Shown piece by piece: positions 40,901-54,830 of a stretch of DNA of 64,000 bases. A program made the position numbers and the translations under genes. Below the pieces are notes generated by a model. It had not been told where the DNA came from, searched no databases, and saw only the letters and a program-made list of their open reading frames with translations. Source of the DNA: Zea mays (Eukaryota > Streptophyta > Magnoliopsida > Poales > Poaceae); the NCBI RefSeq assembly GCF_902167145.1, contig NC_050100.1, forward strand, positions 202,653,974 through 202,717,973, in the 5' to 3' direction. Each line of letters begins with the position of its first letter. The stretch's first letter is position 1.

Positions 40901-41060
40901 GTGAGGTGTACGAGCCTCTGGTCGATGATCAATGGCCACACAACCCCCATTTTGTCGAAAATAGCCATGAACGACCATTTTCAATAATACCGAAGGCTAA
41001 CACGTACGAATTTTTGACCAAGAAATGGTCTCCACCAGAAATCCAAGAATGTGATCTACG
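37951..41060 (+). repeat. Diverged knob180 monomers with one recent monomer duplication
   Basis: About 17 monomers. Those at about 38,284-38,461 and 38,462-38,641 are near-identical neighbours (both with GAATTTCTGACC, GTGGGTGAGGTTTACG and GATGATAGATGGCC), a single-monomer tandem duplication. The monomers from 38.64 to 39.6 kb correspond in reverse to A 9.9-8.9 kb and to C 58.6-57.7 kb. A second trimer-like set occurs at about 40.1-40.64 kb. Confidence 0.78.
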
Positions 41061-41909
41061 GCAAGGAAACATATGTGGGGTGAGGTGTACGAGCCTCTAG
41101 TCGATGATCAATGGCCACACAACCCCTATTTTTGTCGAAAATAGCCATGAACAACCATTTTCAATGACACTGAAGGCTAACAACTACGGATTTTTGACCA
41201 AAAAATGGTCTCCACCATAAATCCAAGAATGTGATCTATGGCAAGGAAACATATGTGGGTTGAGGTGTACGAGCCTCTGGTCGATGATCAATGGCCACAC
41301 AACCCTAATTTTTGTCGAAAATAGCCATGAACGACCATTTTCAATGACACTGAAGGCTAACACATTCAGATTTTTGACCAAAAAATGGTCTCCACCAGAA
41401 ATCAAAGAATGTGATCTATGGCAAGGAAACATATGTGGGGTGAGGTTTACGAGCCTCTGGTTGATGATCATTGGCCACACAACCCCAATTTTTGTCGAAA
41501 ATAGCCATGAATGACCATTTTCAATAATACCGAAGGCTAACACGTACGGATTTTTGACCAAGAAATGGTCTCCACCAGAAATCCAAGAATGTGATCTATG
41601 GCAAGGAAACATATGAGGGGTGAGGTGTATGAGCCTCTGGTCGATGATAAATGGCCACACAACCCACATTTTAGTCGAAAATAGCCATGAACGAACATTT
41701 TCAAAAATACTGAAGGCTAACACCAACGGATTTTTGACCAAGAAATGGTCTCCACCAGAAATCCTAGAATGTGATCTCTGGCAAAAAAACATATGTGGGG
41801 TGAAGTGTACGAGCCTTTGGTCGATGATCAATGGCCACACAAACCCCATTTTTGTCGAAACTAGCCATGAACGACCATTTTCAATGACACTGAAGGCTAA
41901 CACCTATGG

Positions 41910-41923
41910 ATTTGTAGTGAGGT
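41910..41923 (+). other. Templated replacement scar
   Basis: ATTTGTAGTGAGGT replaces the usual ATTTTTGACCAAGAAATGGT, losing 6 bp net. The same 14 bases occur 57 bp downstream at 41,967-41,980, where they are the normal CATATTTGTAGTGAGGTG part of the monomer. The paralogous copy at about 45,681 has the ordinary sequence, so the change happened after the 3.77-kb duplication. Confidence 0.85.
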
Positions 41924-44900
41924 CTCCACAATAAATCCAAGAATGTGATCTATGGCAAGGAAACATATTTGTAGTGAGGTGTATGAGCCTTTGGTCGAAT
42001 ACCAATGGCCACACAACCCTCATTTTTGTCGAAAATAGCCATGAACGACCATTTTCAATAGTACCGAAGGCTATAACATTCAGATTTTTGACCAAGAAAT
42101 GGTCTCCACCAGAAATAAAAGAATGTGATCTATGGCTAGGAAACATATGTGGGGTGAGGTTTATGAGCCTCTGGTCGATGATCAATGGCCACATAACCCC
42201 CATTTTTGTCGAAAATAGCCATGAATGACCATTTTCAATAATAGTGAAGGCTAACACGTACAGATTTTTGACCAATAAATGGTCACCACCGGAAATCCAA
42301 GAATGTGATCTATGGCAAGGAAACATATGTGGGGTGAGGTGTACGACCCTCTGGTCGATGATCATTGGCCACACAACCCCCATTTTTGTCGAAAATAGCC
42401 ATGAATGACCATATTCAATAATACCGAAGGCTAACACGTACAGATTTTTGACCAAGAAATGGTCTCCACCGGAAATCCAAGAATGTGATCTATGGCAAGG
42501 AAACATATGTGGGGTGAATTGCATGAGCCTCTGGTCGATGATAAATGGCCACACAACCCCCATTTTAGTCGAAAATAGCCATGAACGACCATTTTCAATA
42601 ATACCGAAGGCTAACACCAACAGATTTTTGACCAAGGAATGGTCTCCTCCAGAAATCCAAGAATGTGATCTATGGAAAGAAAACATATGTGGGGTGAAGT
42701 GTACGAGCCTCTGGTCGATGATCAATGGCCACACAACCCCCATTTTTGTCAAAAATAGCCATGAACGACCATTTTCAATGACACTAAACGCTAACACCTA
42801 TGGATTTCTGACCAAGAAATGGTCTCCACCATAAATCCAAGAATGTGATCTATGGCAAGGAAACATTTGTGTAGTGAGGTGTATGAGCCTCTGGTTGAAG
42901 ATCAATGGCCACACAACCCCCATTTTTGTCGAAAATAGCCATGAATGACCATTTTCAAAAATACCAAAGGCTAACACATTCGGATTTTTGCCCAAGAAAT
43001 GGTCTCCACCAGAAATCCTAGAATGTGATCTATGGCAAGGAAACATATGTGGGCTGAGGTGTACGAGCCTCTGGTCGATGATCAATGGCCACACAACCCC
43101 CATTTTGCCGAAAATAGCCATGAACGACCATTTTCAATAATACCGAAGGCTAACACGTACGAGTTTTTGACCAAGAAATGGTCTCCACCAGAAATCCAAG
43201 AATGTGATCTATGGCAAGGAAACATATGTGGGGTGAGGTTTATGAGCCTCTAGTGGATGATAAATGGCCACACAACCCCCATTTTTTATGAAAATAGCCA
43301 TGAGCGACCATTTTCAATAATACTAGAGGCCAACACCTACGGATTTTTGACCAAGAAATGGTCTCCACTAGAAATCCAAGAATGTGATCTATCGCAAGGA
43401 AACATATGTGGGGTGAGGTGTATGAGCCTCTGGTCGATGATCAATGGCCACACAACCCCCATTTTTGTCGAAAATAGCCATGAACGACCATTTTCAATAA
43501 TACCGAAGGCTAACACCTTCGGATTTTTGACCAAGAATGTGGCTCCACCAGAAATCCAAGAATGTGATCTACGGCAAGGAAACATATGTGGGGTGAGGTG
43601 TATGAGCCTCTGGTCGACGATCAATGGCCACACAACCCTAATTTTTGTCGAAAATAGCCATGAACGACCATTTTCAATGACACTGAAGGCTAACACCTAT
43701 GGATTTTTGACCAAGAAATGGTCTCCACCATAAATCCAAGAATGTGATCTATGGCAAGGAAACATATGTGTAGTGAGGTGTATGAGCCTCTGGTCGAAGA
43801 TCAATGGCCACACAACCCCCATTTTTGTCGAAAATAGCCATGAATGACCATTTTCAAAAATAACAAAGGCTAACACATTCGGATTTTTGCCCAAGAAATG
43901 GTCTCCACCAGAAATCCAAGAATGTGATCTATGGTAAGGAAACATATGTGGGGTGAGGTGTACGAGCCTCTAGTCGATGATCAATGGCCACACAACCCCC
44001 ATTTTGCCGAAAATAGCCATGAACGACCATACTCAATAATACCGAATGCTAACACGTACTAGTTTTTGACCAAGAAATGGTCTCCACCAGAAATCCAAGA
44101 ATGTGATCTATGGCAAGGAAACATATGTGGGGTGAGGTTTATGAGCCTCTAGTCGATGATAAATGGCCACACAATCCCCATTTTTATGAAAATAGCCATG
44201 AGCGACCATTTTCAATAATACTAGAGGCTAACACCTACGGATTTTTGACCAAGAAATGGTCTCCACCAGAAATCCAAGAATGTGATCTATGGCAAGGAAA
44301 CATATGTGGGGTGAGGTGTATGAGCCTCTGGTCGATTATCAATGGCCACACAACCCTTATTTTTGTCGAAAATAGCCATGAACGACCATTTTCAATAATA
44401 CCGAAGGCTAACACCTACGGATTTTTGACCAAGAAATGGTCTCAACCAAAAATCCAAGAATGTGATCTACGGCAAGGAAACATATGTGGGGTGAGGTGTA
44501 TATGCCTCTGGTCGACGATCAATGGCCACACAACCCTAATTTTTTTCGAAAATACCCATGAACGACCATTTTCAATGACACTGAAGGCTAACACCTACGG
44601 ATTTTTGACCAAGAAATGGTCTCCACCATAAATCCAAGAATGTGATTTATGGCAAGGAAACATATGTGTAGTGAGGTGTATGAGCCTCTGGTCGAAGATC
44701 AATGGCCACACAACCCCCATTTTTGTCGAAAATAGCCATGAATGACCATTTTCAAAAATACCAAAGGCTAACACATTCGGATTTTTGCCCAAGAAATGGT
44801 CTCCACCAGAAATCCAAGAATGTGATCTATGGCAAGGAAACATATGTGGGGTGAGGTGTACGAGCCTCTAGTCGATGATCAATGGCCACACAACGCCTAT

Positions 44901-46246
44901 TTTTGTCGAAAATAGCCATGAACAACCATTTTCAATGACACTGAAGGCTAACAACTACGGATTTTTGACCAAAAAATGGTCTCCACCATAAATCCAAGAA
45001 TGTGATCTATGGCAAGGAAACATATGTGGGTTGAGGTGTACGAGCCTCTGGTCGATGATCAATGGCCACACAACCCTAATTTTTGTCGAAAATAGCCATG
45101 AACGACCATTTTCAATGACACTAAAGGCTAACACATTCGGATTTTTGACCAAAAAATGATCTCCACCAGAAATCAAAGAATGTGATCTATGGCAAGGAAA
45201 CATATGTGGGGTAAGGTTTACGAGCCTCTGGTTGATGATCATTGGCCACACAACCCCAATTTTTGTCGAAAATAGCCATGAATGACCATTTTCAATAATA
45301 CCGAAGGCTAACACGTACGGATTTTTGACCAAGAAATGGTCTCCACCAGAAATCCAAGAATGTGATCTATGGCAAGGAAACATATGAGGGGTGAGGTGTA
45401 TGAGCCTCTGGTCGATGATAAATGGCCACACAACCCACATTTTAGTCGAAAATAGCCATGAACGAACATTTTCAAAAATACCGAAGGCTAACACCAACGG
45501 ATTTTTGACCAAGAAATGGTCTCCACCAGAAATCCTAGAATGTGATCTCTGGCAAGAAAACATATGTGGGGTGAAGTGTACGAGCCTTTGGTCGATGATC
45601 AATGGCCACACAAACCCCATTTTTGTCGAAACTAGCCATGAACGACCATTTTCAATGACACTGAAGGCTAACACCTATGGATTTTTGACCAAGAAATGGT
45701 CTCCACAATAAATCCAAGAATGTGATCTATGGCAAGGAAACATATTTGTAGTGAGGTGTATGAGCCTTTGGTCGAATATCAATGGCCACACAACCCTCAT
45801 TTTTGTCGAAAATAGCCATGAACGACCATTTTCAATAGTACCGAAGGCTATAACATTCAGATTTTTGACCAAGAAATGGTCTCCACCAGAAATAAAAGAA
45901 TGTGATCTATGGCTAGGAAACATATGTGGGGTGAGGTTTACGAGCCTCTGGTCGATGATCAATGGCCACATAACCCCATTTTTGTCGAAAATAGCCATGA
46001 ATGACCATTTTCAATAATAGTAAAGGCTAACACGTACAGATTTTTGACCAATAAATGGTCACCACCGGAAATCCAAGAATGTGATCTATGGCAAGGAAAC
46101 ATATGTGGGGTGCGGTGTACGAGCCTCTGGTCGATGATCATTGGCCACACAACCCCCATTTTTGTCGAAAATAGCCATGAATGACCATATTCAATAATAC
46201 CAAAGGCTAACACGTACAGAGTTTTGACCAAGAAATGGTCTCCACC

Positions 46247-46254
46247 GGAATGTG
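46247..46254 (+). other. 9-bp deletion scar
   Basis: CACCGGAATGTGATC has lost 9 bp between two GAA copies (normal CCGGAAATCCAAGAATGTG). The paralogous copies near 42,471 and 49,833 are intact, so the loss followed the super-repeat duplications. Confidence 0.85.
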
Positions 46255-49200
46255 ATCTATGGCAAGGAAACATATGTGGGGTGAATTGCATGAGCCTCTG
46301 GTCGATGATAAATGGCCACACAACCCCCATTTTAGTCGAAAATAGCCATGAACGACCATTATCAATAATACCGAAGGCTAACACCAACAGATTTTTGACC
46401 AAGGAATGGTCTCCTCCAGAAATCCAAGAATGTGATCTATGGAAAGAAAACATATGTGGGGTGAAGTGTACGAGCCTCTGGTCGATGATCAATGGCCACA
46501 CAACCCCCATTTTTGTCGAAAATAGCCATGAACGACCATTTTCAATGACACTAAACGCTAACACCTATGGATTTCTGACCAAGAAATGGTCTCCACCATA
46601 AATCCAAGAATGTGATCTATGGCAAGGAAACATATGTGTAGTGAGGTGTATGAGCCTCTGGTCGAAGATCAATGGCCACACAACCCCCATTTTTGTCGAA
46701 AATAGCCATGAATGACCATTTTCAAAAATACCAAAGGCTAACACATTCGGATTTTTTCCCAAGAAATGGTCTCCACCAGAAATCCTAGAATGTGATCTAT
46801 GGCAAGGAAACATATGTGGGGTGAGGTGTACGAGCCTCTGGTCGATGATCAATGGCCACACAACCCCCATTTTGCCGAAAATAGCCATGAACGACCATTT
46901 TCAATAATACCGAAGGCTAACACGTACGAGTTTTTGACCAAGAAATGGTCTCCACCAGAAATCCAAGAATGTGATCTATGGCAAGGAAACATATGTGGGG
47001 TGAGGTTTATGAGCCTCTAGTGGATGATAAATGGCAACACAACCCCCATTTTTTATGAAAATAGCCATGAGCGACCATTTTCAATAATACTAGAGGCCAA
47101 CACCTACGGATTTTTGACCAAGAAATGGTCTCCACTAGAAATCCAAGAATGTGATCTATGGCAAGGAAACATATGTGGGGTGAGGTGTATGAGCCTCTGG
47201 TCGATGATCAATGGCCACACAACCCCCATTTTTGTCGAAAATAGCCATGAACGACCATTTTCAATAATACCGAAGGCTAACACCTTCGGATTTTTGACCA
47301 AGAAATGGTCTCCACCAGAAATCCAAGAATGTGATCTACAGCAAGGAAACATATGTGGGGTGAGGTGTATGAGCCTCTGGTCGACGATCAATGGCCACAC
47401 AACCCTAATTTTTGTCGAAAATAGCCATGAACGACCATTTTCAATGACACTGAAGGCTAACACCTACAGATTTTTGACCAAGAAATGGTCTCCACCATAA
47501 ATCCAAGAATGTGATCTATGGCAAGCAAACATATGTGTAGTGAGGTGTATGAGCCTCTGGTCGAAGATCAATGGCCACACAACCCCCATTTTTGTCGAAA
47601 ATAGCCATGAATGACCATTTTCAAAAATAACAAAGGCTAACACATTCGGATTTTTGCCCAAGAAATGGTCTCCACCAAAAATCCAAGAATGTGATCTATG
47701 GTAAGGAAACATATGTGGGGTGAGGTGTACGAGCCTCTGGTCGATGATCAATGGCCACACAACCCCCATTTTGCCGCAAATAGCCATGAACGACCATATT
47801 CAATAATACCGAATGCTAACACGTACTAGTTTTTGACCAAGAAATGGTCTCCACCAGAAATCCAAGAATGTGATCTATGGCAAGGAAACATATGTGGGGT
47901 GAGGTTTATGAGCCTCTAGTCGATGATAAATGGCCACACAATCCCCATTTTTATGAAAATAGCCATGAGCGACCATTTTCAATAATACTAGAGGCTAACA
48001 CCTACGGATTTTTGACCAAGAAATGGTCTCCACTAGAAATCCAAGAATGTGATCTATGGCAAGGAAACATATGTGGGGTGAGGTGTATGAGCCTCTGGTC
48101 GATGATCAATGGCCACACAACCCTTATTTTTGTCGAAAACAGCCATGAACGACCATTTTCAATAATACCGAAGGCTAACACCTATGGATTTTTGACCAAG
48201 AAATGGTCTCCACCAGAAATCCAAGAATGTGATCTACGGCAAGGAAACATATGTGGGGTGAGGTGTATGAGCCTCTGGTCGACGATCAATGGCCACACAA
48301 CCCTAATTTTTGTCGAAAATACCCATGAACGACCATTTTCAATGACAGTGAAGGCTAACACCTACGGATTTTTGACCAAGAAATGGTCTCCACCATAAAT
48401 CCAAGAATGTGATTTATGTCAAGGAAACATATGTGTAGTGAGGTGTATGAGCCTCTGGTCGAAGATCAATGGCCACACAACCCCCATTTTTGTCGAAAAT
48501 AGCCATGAATGACCATTTTCAAAAATACCAAAGGCTAACACATTCGGATTTTTGCCCAAGAAATGGTCTCCACCAGAAATCCAAGAATGTGATCTATGGC
48601 AAGGAAACATATGTGGGGTGAGGTGTACGAGCCTCTGGTCGATGATCAATGGCCACACAGCCCCCATTTTGCCGAAAATAGCCATGAACGACCATTTTCA
48701 ATAATACCGAAGGCTAATACGTACGAGTTTTTGACCAAGAAATGGTCTCCACCAGAAATCCAAGAATGTGATCTATGGCAAGGAAACATATGTGGGGTGA
48801 GGTTTATGAGCCTCTAGTCGATGATAAATGGCCACACAACCCCCATTTTTTATGAAAATTGCCATGAGCGACCATTTTCAATAATACCGAAGGCTAACAC
48901 CTACGGATTTTTGACCAAGAAATGGTCTCCACCAGAAATCCAAGAATGTGATCTACAGCAAAGAAACATATGTGGGGTGAGGTGTATGAGCCTCTGGTCA
49001 ACGATCAATGGCCACAAAACCCTAATTTTTGTCGAAAATAGCCATGAACGACCATTTTCAATGACACTGAAGGCTAACACCTACGGATTTTTGACCAAGA
49101 AATGGTCTCCACCATAAATCCTAGAATGTGATCTATGGCAAGGAAACATATGTGTAGTGAGGTGTATGAGCCTCTGGTCCAATATCAATGGCCACACAAC

Positions 49201-52200
49201 CCCCATTTTTTGTCGAAAATGGCCATGAACGACCATTTTCAATAGTTCCGAAGGCTAACACATTCGGATTTTTGACCAAGAAATGGTCTCCACCAGAAAT
49301 CAAAGAATGTGATCTATGGCAAGGAAACATATGTGGGGTGAGGTGTACGAGCCTTTGGTCGATGATCAATGGCCACACAACCCCCATTTTTGTCGAAAAT
49401 AGCCATGAATGACCATTTTCAATAATACCGAAGGCTAACACGTACGGATTTTTGACCAAGAAATGGTCTCCACCAGATATCCAAGAATGTGATCTATGGC
49501 TAGGAAACATATGTGGGGTGAGGTTTACGAGCCTCTGGTCGATGATCAATGGCCACATAACCCCCATTTTTGTCGAAAATAGCCATGAATGACCATTTTC
49601 AATAATAGTGAAGGCTAACACGTACAGATTTTTGACGAATAAATGGTCGCCACCGGAAATCCAAGAATGTGATCTATGGCAAGGAAACATATGTGGGGTG
49701 AGGTGTACGAGCCTCTGGTCGATGATCATTGGCCACACAACCCCCATTTTTGTCGAAAATAGCCATGAATGACCATATTCAATGATACCGAAGGCTAACA
49801 CGTACAGATTTTTGACCAAGAAATGGTCTCCACCGGAAATCCAAGAATGTGATCTATGGCAAGGAAACATATGTGGGGTGAATTGCATGAGCCTCTGGTC
49901 GATGATAAATGGCCACACAACCCCCATTTTAGTCGAAAATAGCCATGAACGACCATTTTCAATAATACCGAAGGCTAACACCAACAGATTTTTGACCAAG
50001 GAATGGTCTCCTCCAGAAATCCAAGAATGTGATCTATGGAAAGAAAACATATGTGGGGTGAAGTGTACGAGCCTCTGGTCGATGATCAATGGCCACACAA
50101 CCCCCATTTTTGTCGAAAATAGCCATGAACGACCATTTTCAATGACACTAAACGCTAACACCTATGGATTTCTGACCAAGAAATGGTCTCCACCATAAAT
50201 CCAAGAATGTGATCTATGGCAAGGAAACATATGTGTAGTGAGGTGTATGAGCCTCTGGTCGAAGATCAATGGCCACACAACCCCCATTTTTGTCGAAAAT
50301 AGCCATGAATGACCATTTTCAAAAATACCAAAGGCTAACACATTCGGATTTTTGCCCAAGAAATGGTCTCCACCAGAAATCCTAGAATGTGATCTATGGC
50401 AAGGAAACATATGTGGGGTGAGGTGTACGAGCCTCTGGTCGATGATCAATGGCCACACAACCCCCATTTTGCCGAAAATAGCCATGAACGACCATTTTCA
50501 ATAATACCGAAGGCTAACACGTACGAGTTTTTGACCAAGAAATGGTCTCCACCAGAAATCCAAGAATGTGATCTATGGCAAGGAAACATATGTGGGGTGA
50601 GTTTTATGAGACTCTAGTGGATGATAAATGGCCACACAACCCCCATTTTTTATGAAAATAGCCATGAGCGACCATTTTCAATAATACTAGAGGCAAACAC
50701 CTACGGATTTTTGACCAAGAAATGGTCTCCACTAGAAATCCAAGAATGTGATCTATGGCAAGGAAACATATGTGGGGTGAGGTATATGAGCCTCTGGTCG
50801 ATGATCAATGGCCACACAACCCCCATTTTTGTCGAAAATAGCCATGAACGACCATTTTCAATAATACCGAAGGCTAACACCTTCGGATTTTTGACCAAGA
50901 AATGGTCTCCACCAGAAATCCAAGAATGTGATCTACGGTAAGGAAACATATGTGGGGTGAGGTGTATGAGCCTCTGGTCGACGATCAATGTCCACACAAC
51001 CCTAATTTTTGTCGAAAATAGCCATGAACGACCATTTTCAATGACACTGAAGGCTAACACCTACGGATTTTTGACCAAGAAATGGTCTCCACCATAAATC
51101 CAAGAATGTGATCTATGGCAAGGAAACATATGTGTAGTGAGGTGTATGAGCCTCTGGTCGAAGATCAATGGCCACACAACCCCCATTTTTGTCGAAAATA
51201 GCCATAAATGACCATTTTCAAAAATAACAAAGGCTAACACATTCGGATTTTTGCCCAAGAAATGGTCTCCACCAGAAATCGAAGAATGTGATCTATGGTA
51301 AGGAAACATATGTGGGGTGAGGTGTACGAGCCTCTGGTCGATGATCAATGGCCACACAACCCCCATTTTGCCGAAAATAGCCATGAACGACCATATTCAA
51401 TAATACCGAATGCTAACACGTACTAGTTTTTGACCAAGAAATGGTCTCCACCAGAAATCCAAGAATGTGATCTATGGCAAGGAAACATATGTGGGGTGAG
51501 GTTTATGACCCTCTAGTCGATGATAAATGGCCACACAATCCTGATTTTTATGAAAATAGCCATGAGCGACCATTTTCAATAATACTAGAGGCTAACACCT
51601 ACGGATTTTTGACCAAGAAATGGTCTCCACCAGAAATCCAAGAATGTGATCTATGGCAAGGAAACATATGTGGGGTGAGGTGTATGAGCCTCTGGTCGAT
51701 GATCAATGGCCACACAACCCTTATTTTTGTCGAAAATAGCCATGAACGACCATTTTCAATAATACCGAAGGCTAACACCTACGGATTTTTGACCAAGAAA
51801 TGGTCTCCACCAGAAATCCAAGAATGTGATCTACGGCAAGGAAACATATGTGGGGTGAGGTGTATGAGCCTCTGGTCGACGATCAATGGCCACACAACCC
51901 TAATTTTTGTCGAAAATACCCATGAACGACCATTTTCAATGACAGTGAAGGCTAACACCTACGGATTTTTGACCAAGAAATGGTCTCCACCATAAATCCA
52001 AGAATGTGATTTATGGCAAGGAAACATATGTGTAGTGAGGTGTATGAGCCTCTGGTCGAAGATCAATGGACACACAACCCCCATTTTTGTCGAAAATAGC
52101 CATGAATGACCATTTTCAAAAATACCAAAGGCTAACACATTCGGATTTTTGCCCAAGAAATGGTCACCACCAGAAATCCAAGAATGTGATCTATGGCAAG

Positions 52201-52699
52201 GAAACATATGTGGGGTGAGGTGTACGAGCCTCTGGTCGATGATCAATGGCCACACAGCCCCCATTTTGCCGAAAATAGCCATGAACGACCATTTTCAATA
52301 ATACCGAAGGCTAATACGTACGAGTTTTTGACCAAGAAATGGTCTCCACCAGAAATCCAAGAATGTGATCTATGGCAAGGAAACATATGTGGGGTGAGGT
52401 TTATGAGCCTCTAGTCGATGATAAATGGCCACACAACCCCCATTTTTTATGAAAATTGCCATGAGCGACCATTTTCAATAATACCGAAGGATAACACCTA
52501 CGGATTTTTGACCAAGAAATGGTCTCCTCCAGAAATCCAAGAATGTGATCTACAGCAAAGAAACATATGTGGGGTGAGGTGTATGAGCCTCTGGTCAACG
52601 ATCAATGGCCACAAAACCCTAATTTTTGTCGAAAATAGCCATGAACGACCATTTTCAATGACACTAAAGGCTAACACCTACGGATTTTTGACCAAGAAA

Positions 52700-54830
52700 T
52701 GGTCTCCACCATAAATCCTAGAATGTGATCTATGGCAAGGAAACATATGTGTAGTGAGGTGTATGAGCCTCTGGTCCAATATCAATGGCCACACAACCCC
52801 CATTTTTGTCGAAAATGGCCATGAACGACCATTTTCAATAGTTCCGAAGGCTAACACATTCGGATTTTTGACCAAGAAATGGTCTCCACCAGAAATCAAA
52901 GAATGTGATCTATGGCAAGGAAACATATGTGGGTGAGGTGTACGAGCCTTTGGTCGATGATCAATGGCCACACAACCCCCATTTTTGTCGAAAATAGCCA
53001 TGAATGACCATTTTCAATAATACCGAAGGCTAACACGTACGGATTTTTGACCAAGAAATGGTCTCCACCAGATATCCAAGAATGTGATCTATGGCAAGGA
53101 AACATATGTGGGGTGAGGTGTATGAGCCTCTGGTCGATGATAAATGGCCACACAACCCCCATTTCAGTCGAAAATAGCCATGAACGACCATTTTAAATAA
53201 TACCGAAGGCTAACACCAAAAGATTTTTGACCAAGAAATGGTCTCCACCAGAAATCCAAGAATGTGATCTATGGCAAGAAAACATATGTGGTGTGAAGTG
53301 TACGAGCCTCTGGTCGATGATCAATGGCCACACAACCCCCATTTTTGTCGAAAATAGCCATGAACGACCATTTTCAATGACACTGAAGGCTAACACCTAT
53401 GGATTTTTGACCAAGAAATGGCTCCACCATAAATCCAAGAATTTGATCTAAGGCAAGGAAACATATGTGTAGTGAGGTGTATGAGCCTCTGGTCGAAGAT
53501 CAATGGCCACACAACCCCCATTTTTGTCGAAAATAGCCATGAATGACCATTTTCAAAAATACCGAAGACTAACACATTCGGATTTTTGCCCAAGAAATGG
53601 TCTCCACCAGAAATCCAAGAATGTGATCTACGGCAAAGAAACATATGTGGGGTGAGGTGTATGAGCCTCTGGTCGACGATCAATGGCCACACAACCCTAA
53701 TTTTTGTCGAAAATAGCCATGAACGACCATTTTCAATGACACTGAAGGCTAACACCTACGGATTTTTGACCAAGAAATGGTCTCCACCATAAATCATATA
53801 ATGTGATCTATGGCAAGGAAACATATGTGTAGTGAGGTGTATGAGCCTCTGGTCCAATATCAATGGCCACACAACCCCCATTTTTGTCGAAAATAGCCAT
53901 GAACGACCATTTTCAATAGTTCCGAAGGCTAACACATTCGGATTTTTGACCAAGAAATGGTCTCCACCAGAAATCAAAGAATGTGATCTATGGCAAGGAA
54001 ACATATGTGGGGTGAGGTGTACGAGCCTTTGGTCGATGATCAATGGCCACACATCCCCCATTTTTGTCGAAAATAGCCATGAATGACCATTTTCAATAAT
54101 ACCGAAGGCTAACACATACGGATTTTTGACCAAGAAATGGTCTCCACCAGATATCCAAGAATGTGATCTATGGCAAGGAAACATATGTGGGGTGAGGTGT
54201 ATGAGCCTCTGGTCGATGATAAATGGCCACACAACCCCCATTTCAGTCGAAAATAGCCATGAACGACCATTTTCAATAATACCGAAGGCTAACACCAACA
54301 GATTTTTGACCAAGAAATGGTCTCCACCAGAAATCCAAGAATGTGATCTATGGCAAGAAAACATATGTGGGGTGAAGTGTACGAGCCTCTGGTCGATGAT
54401 CAATGGCCACGCAACCCCCATTTTTGTCGAAAATAGCCATGAACAGCCATTTTCAATGACACTGAAGGCTAACACCTATGGATTTTTGACCAAGAAATGG
54501 TCTCCACCATAAATCCAAGAATTTGATCTAAGGCAATGAAACATATGTGTAGTGAGGTGTATGAGCCTCTGGTCGAAGATCAATGGCCACACAACCCCCA
54601 TTTTTGCCGAAAATAGCCATGAATGACCATTTTCAAAAATACCGAACGCTAACACATTCGGATTTTTGCCCAAGAAATGGTCTCCATCAGAAATCCAAGA
54701 ATGTGATCTATGGCAAGGAAACATATGTGGGGTGAGGTGTACGAGCCTCAGGTCGATGATCAATGGCCACACAACCCCTATTTTGTCGAAAATAGCCATG
54801 AACAACCATTTTCAATAATACCAAAGGCTA
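52700..54830 (+). repeat. 6-mer higher-order repeat, period about 1,079 bp, about two copies
   Basis: About 52.75-53.75 kb matches 53.83-54.83 kb. Shared variants are CTGGTCCAATATCAATGG (near 52,772 and 53,850), AGATATCCAAGAATG, CATTTCAGTCGAAAATAG and AATTTGATCTAAGGCAA (near 53,441 and 54,521). The second copy, 53,756-54,475, mirrors A 2,451-3,170: translated in the same frame the two differ at 13 of 239 residues by my count, and both share the rare TTCGACTGAAATGG variant. Confidence 0.82.

Larger units (their letters stand above)
41060..53090 (+). repeat. Super-repeat of 20-21 monomers, period about 3.77 then 3.60 kb
   Basis: 41,060-44,830 matches 44,831 to about 48,590 at an offset of 3,767-3,777 bp. 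About 45,900-49,490 matches about 49,490-53,090 at 3,587-3,597 bp. Small shifts are explained by visible indels: 6 bp at 41,910, 1 bp near 45,974 and 9 bp at 46,247. The two offsets overlap, so two successive large tandem duplications with different registers are needed. Each unit contains an inner 5-mer (about 899 bp) that mirrors the A 5-mer at 3.1-5.8 kb, with GAAAATAGCCATGAGCGACC copies. Confidence 0.85.

Noticed and set aside
49133..50161. Longest open frame (342 codons, minus strand), and many similar ones of 60-297 codons, as protein-coding genes
   Set aside because: Each is a 60-residue translation of the 180-bp satellite repeated in frame. Both strands are open at once, starts are arbitrary, and homologous copies are broken by random indels. 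Nothing supports translation.
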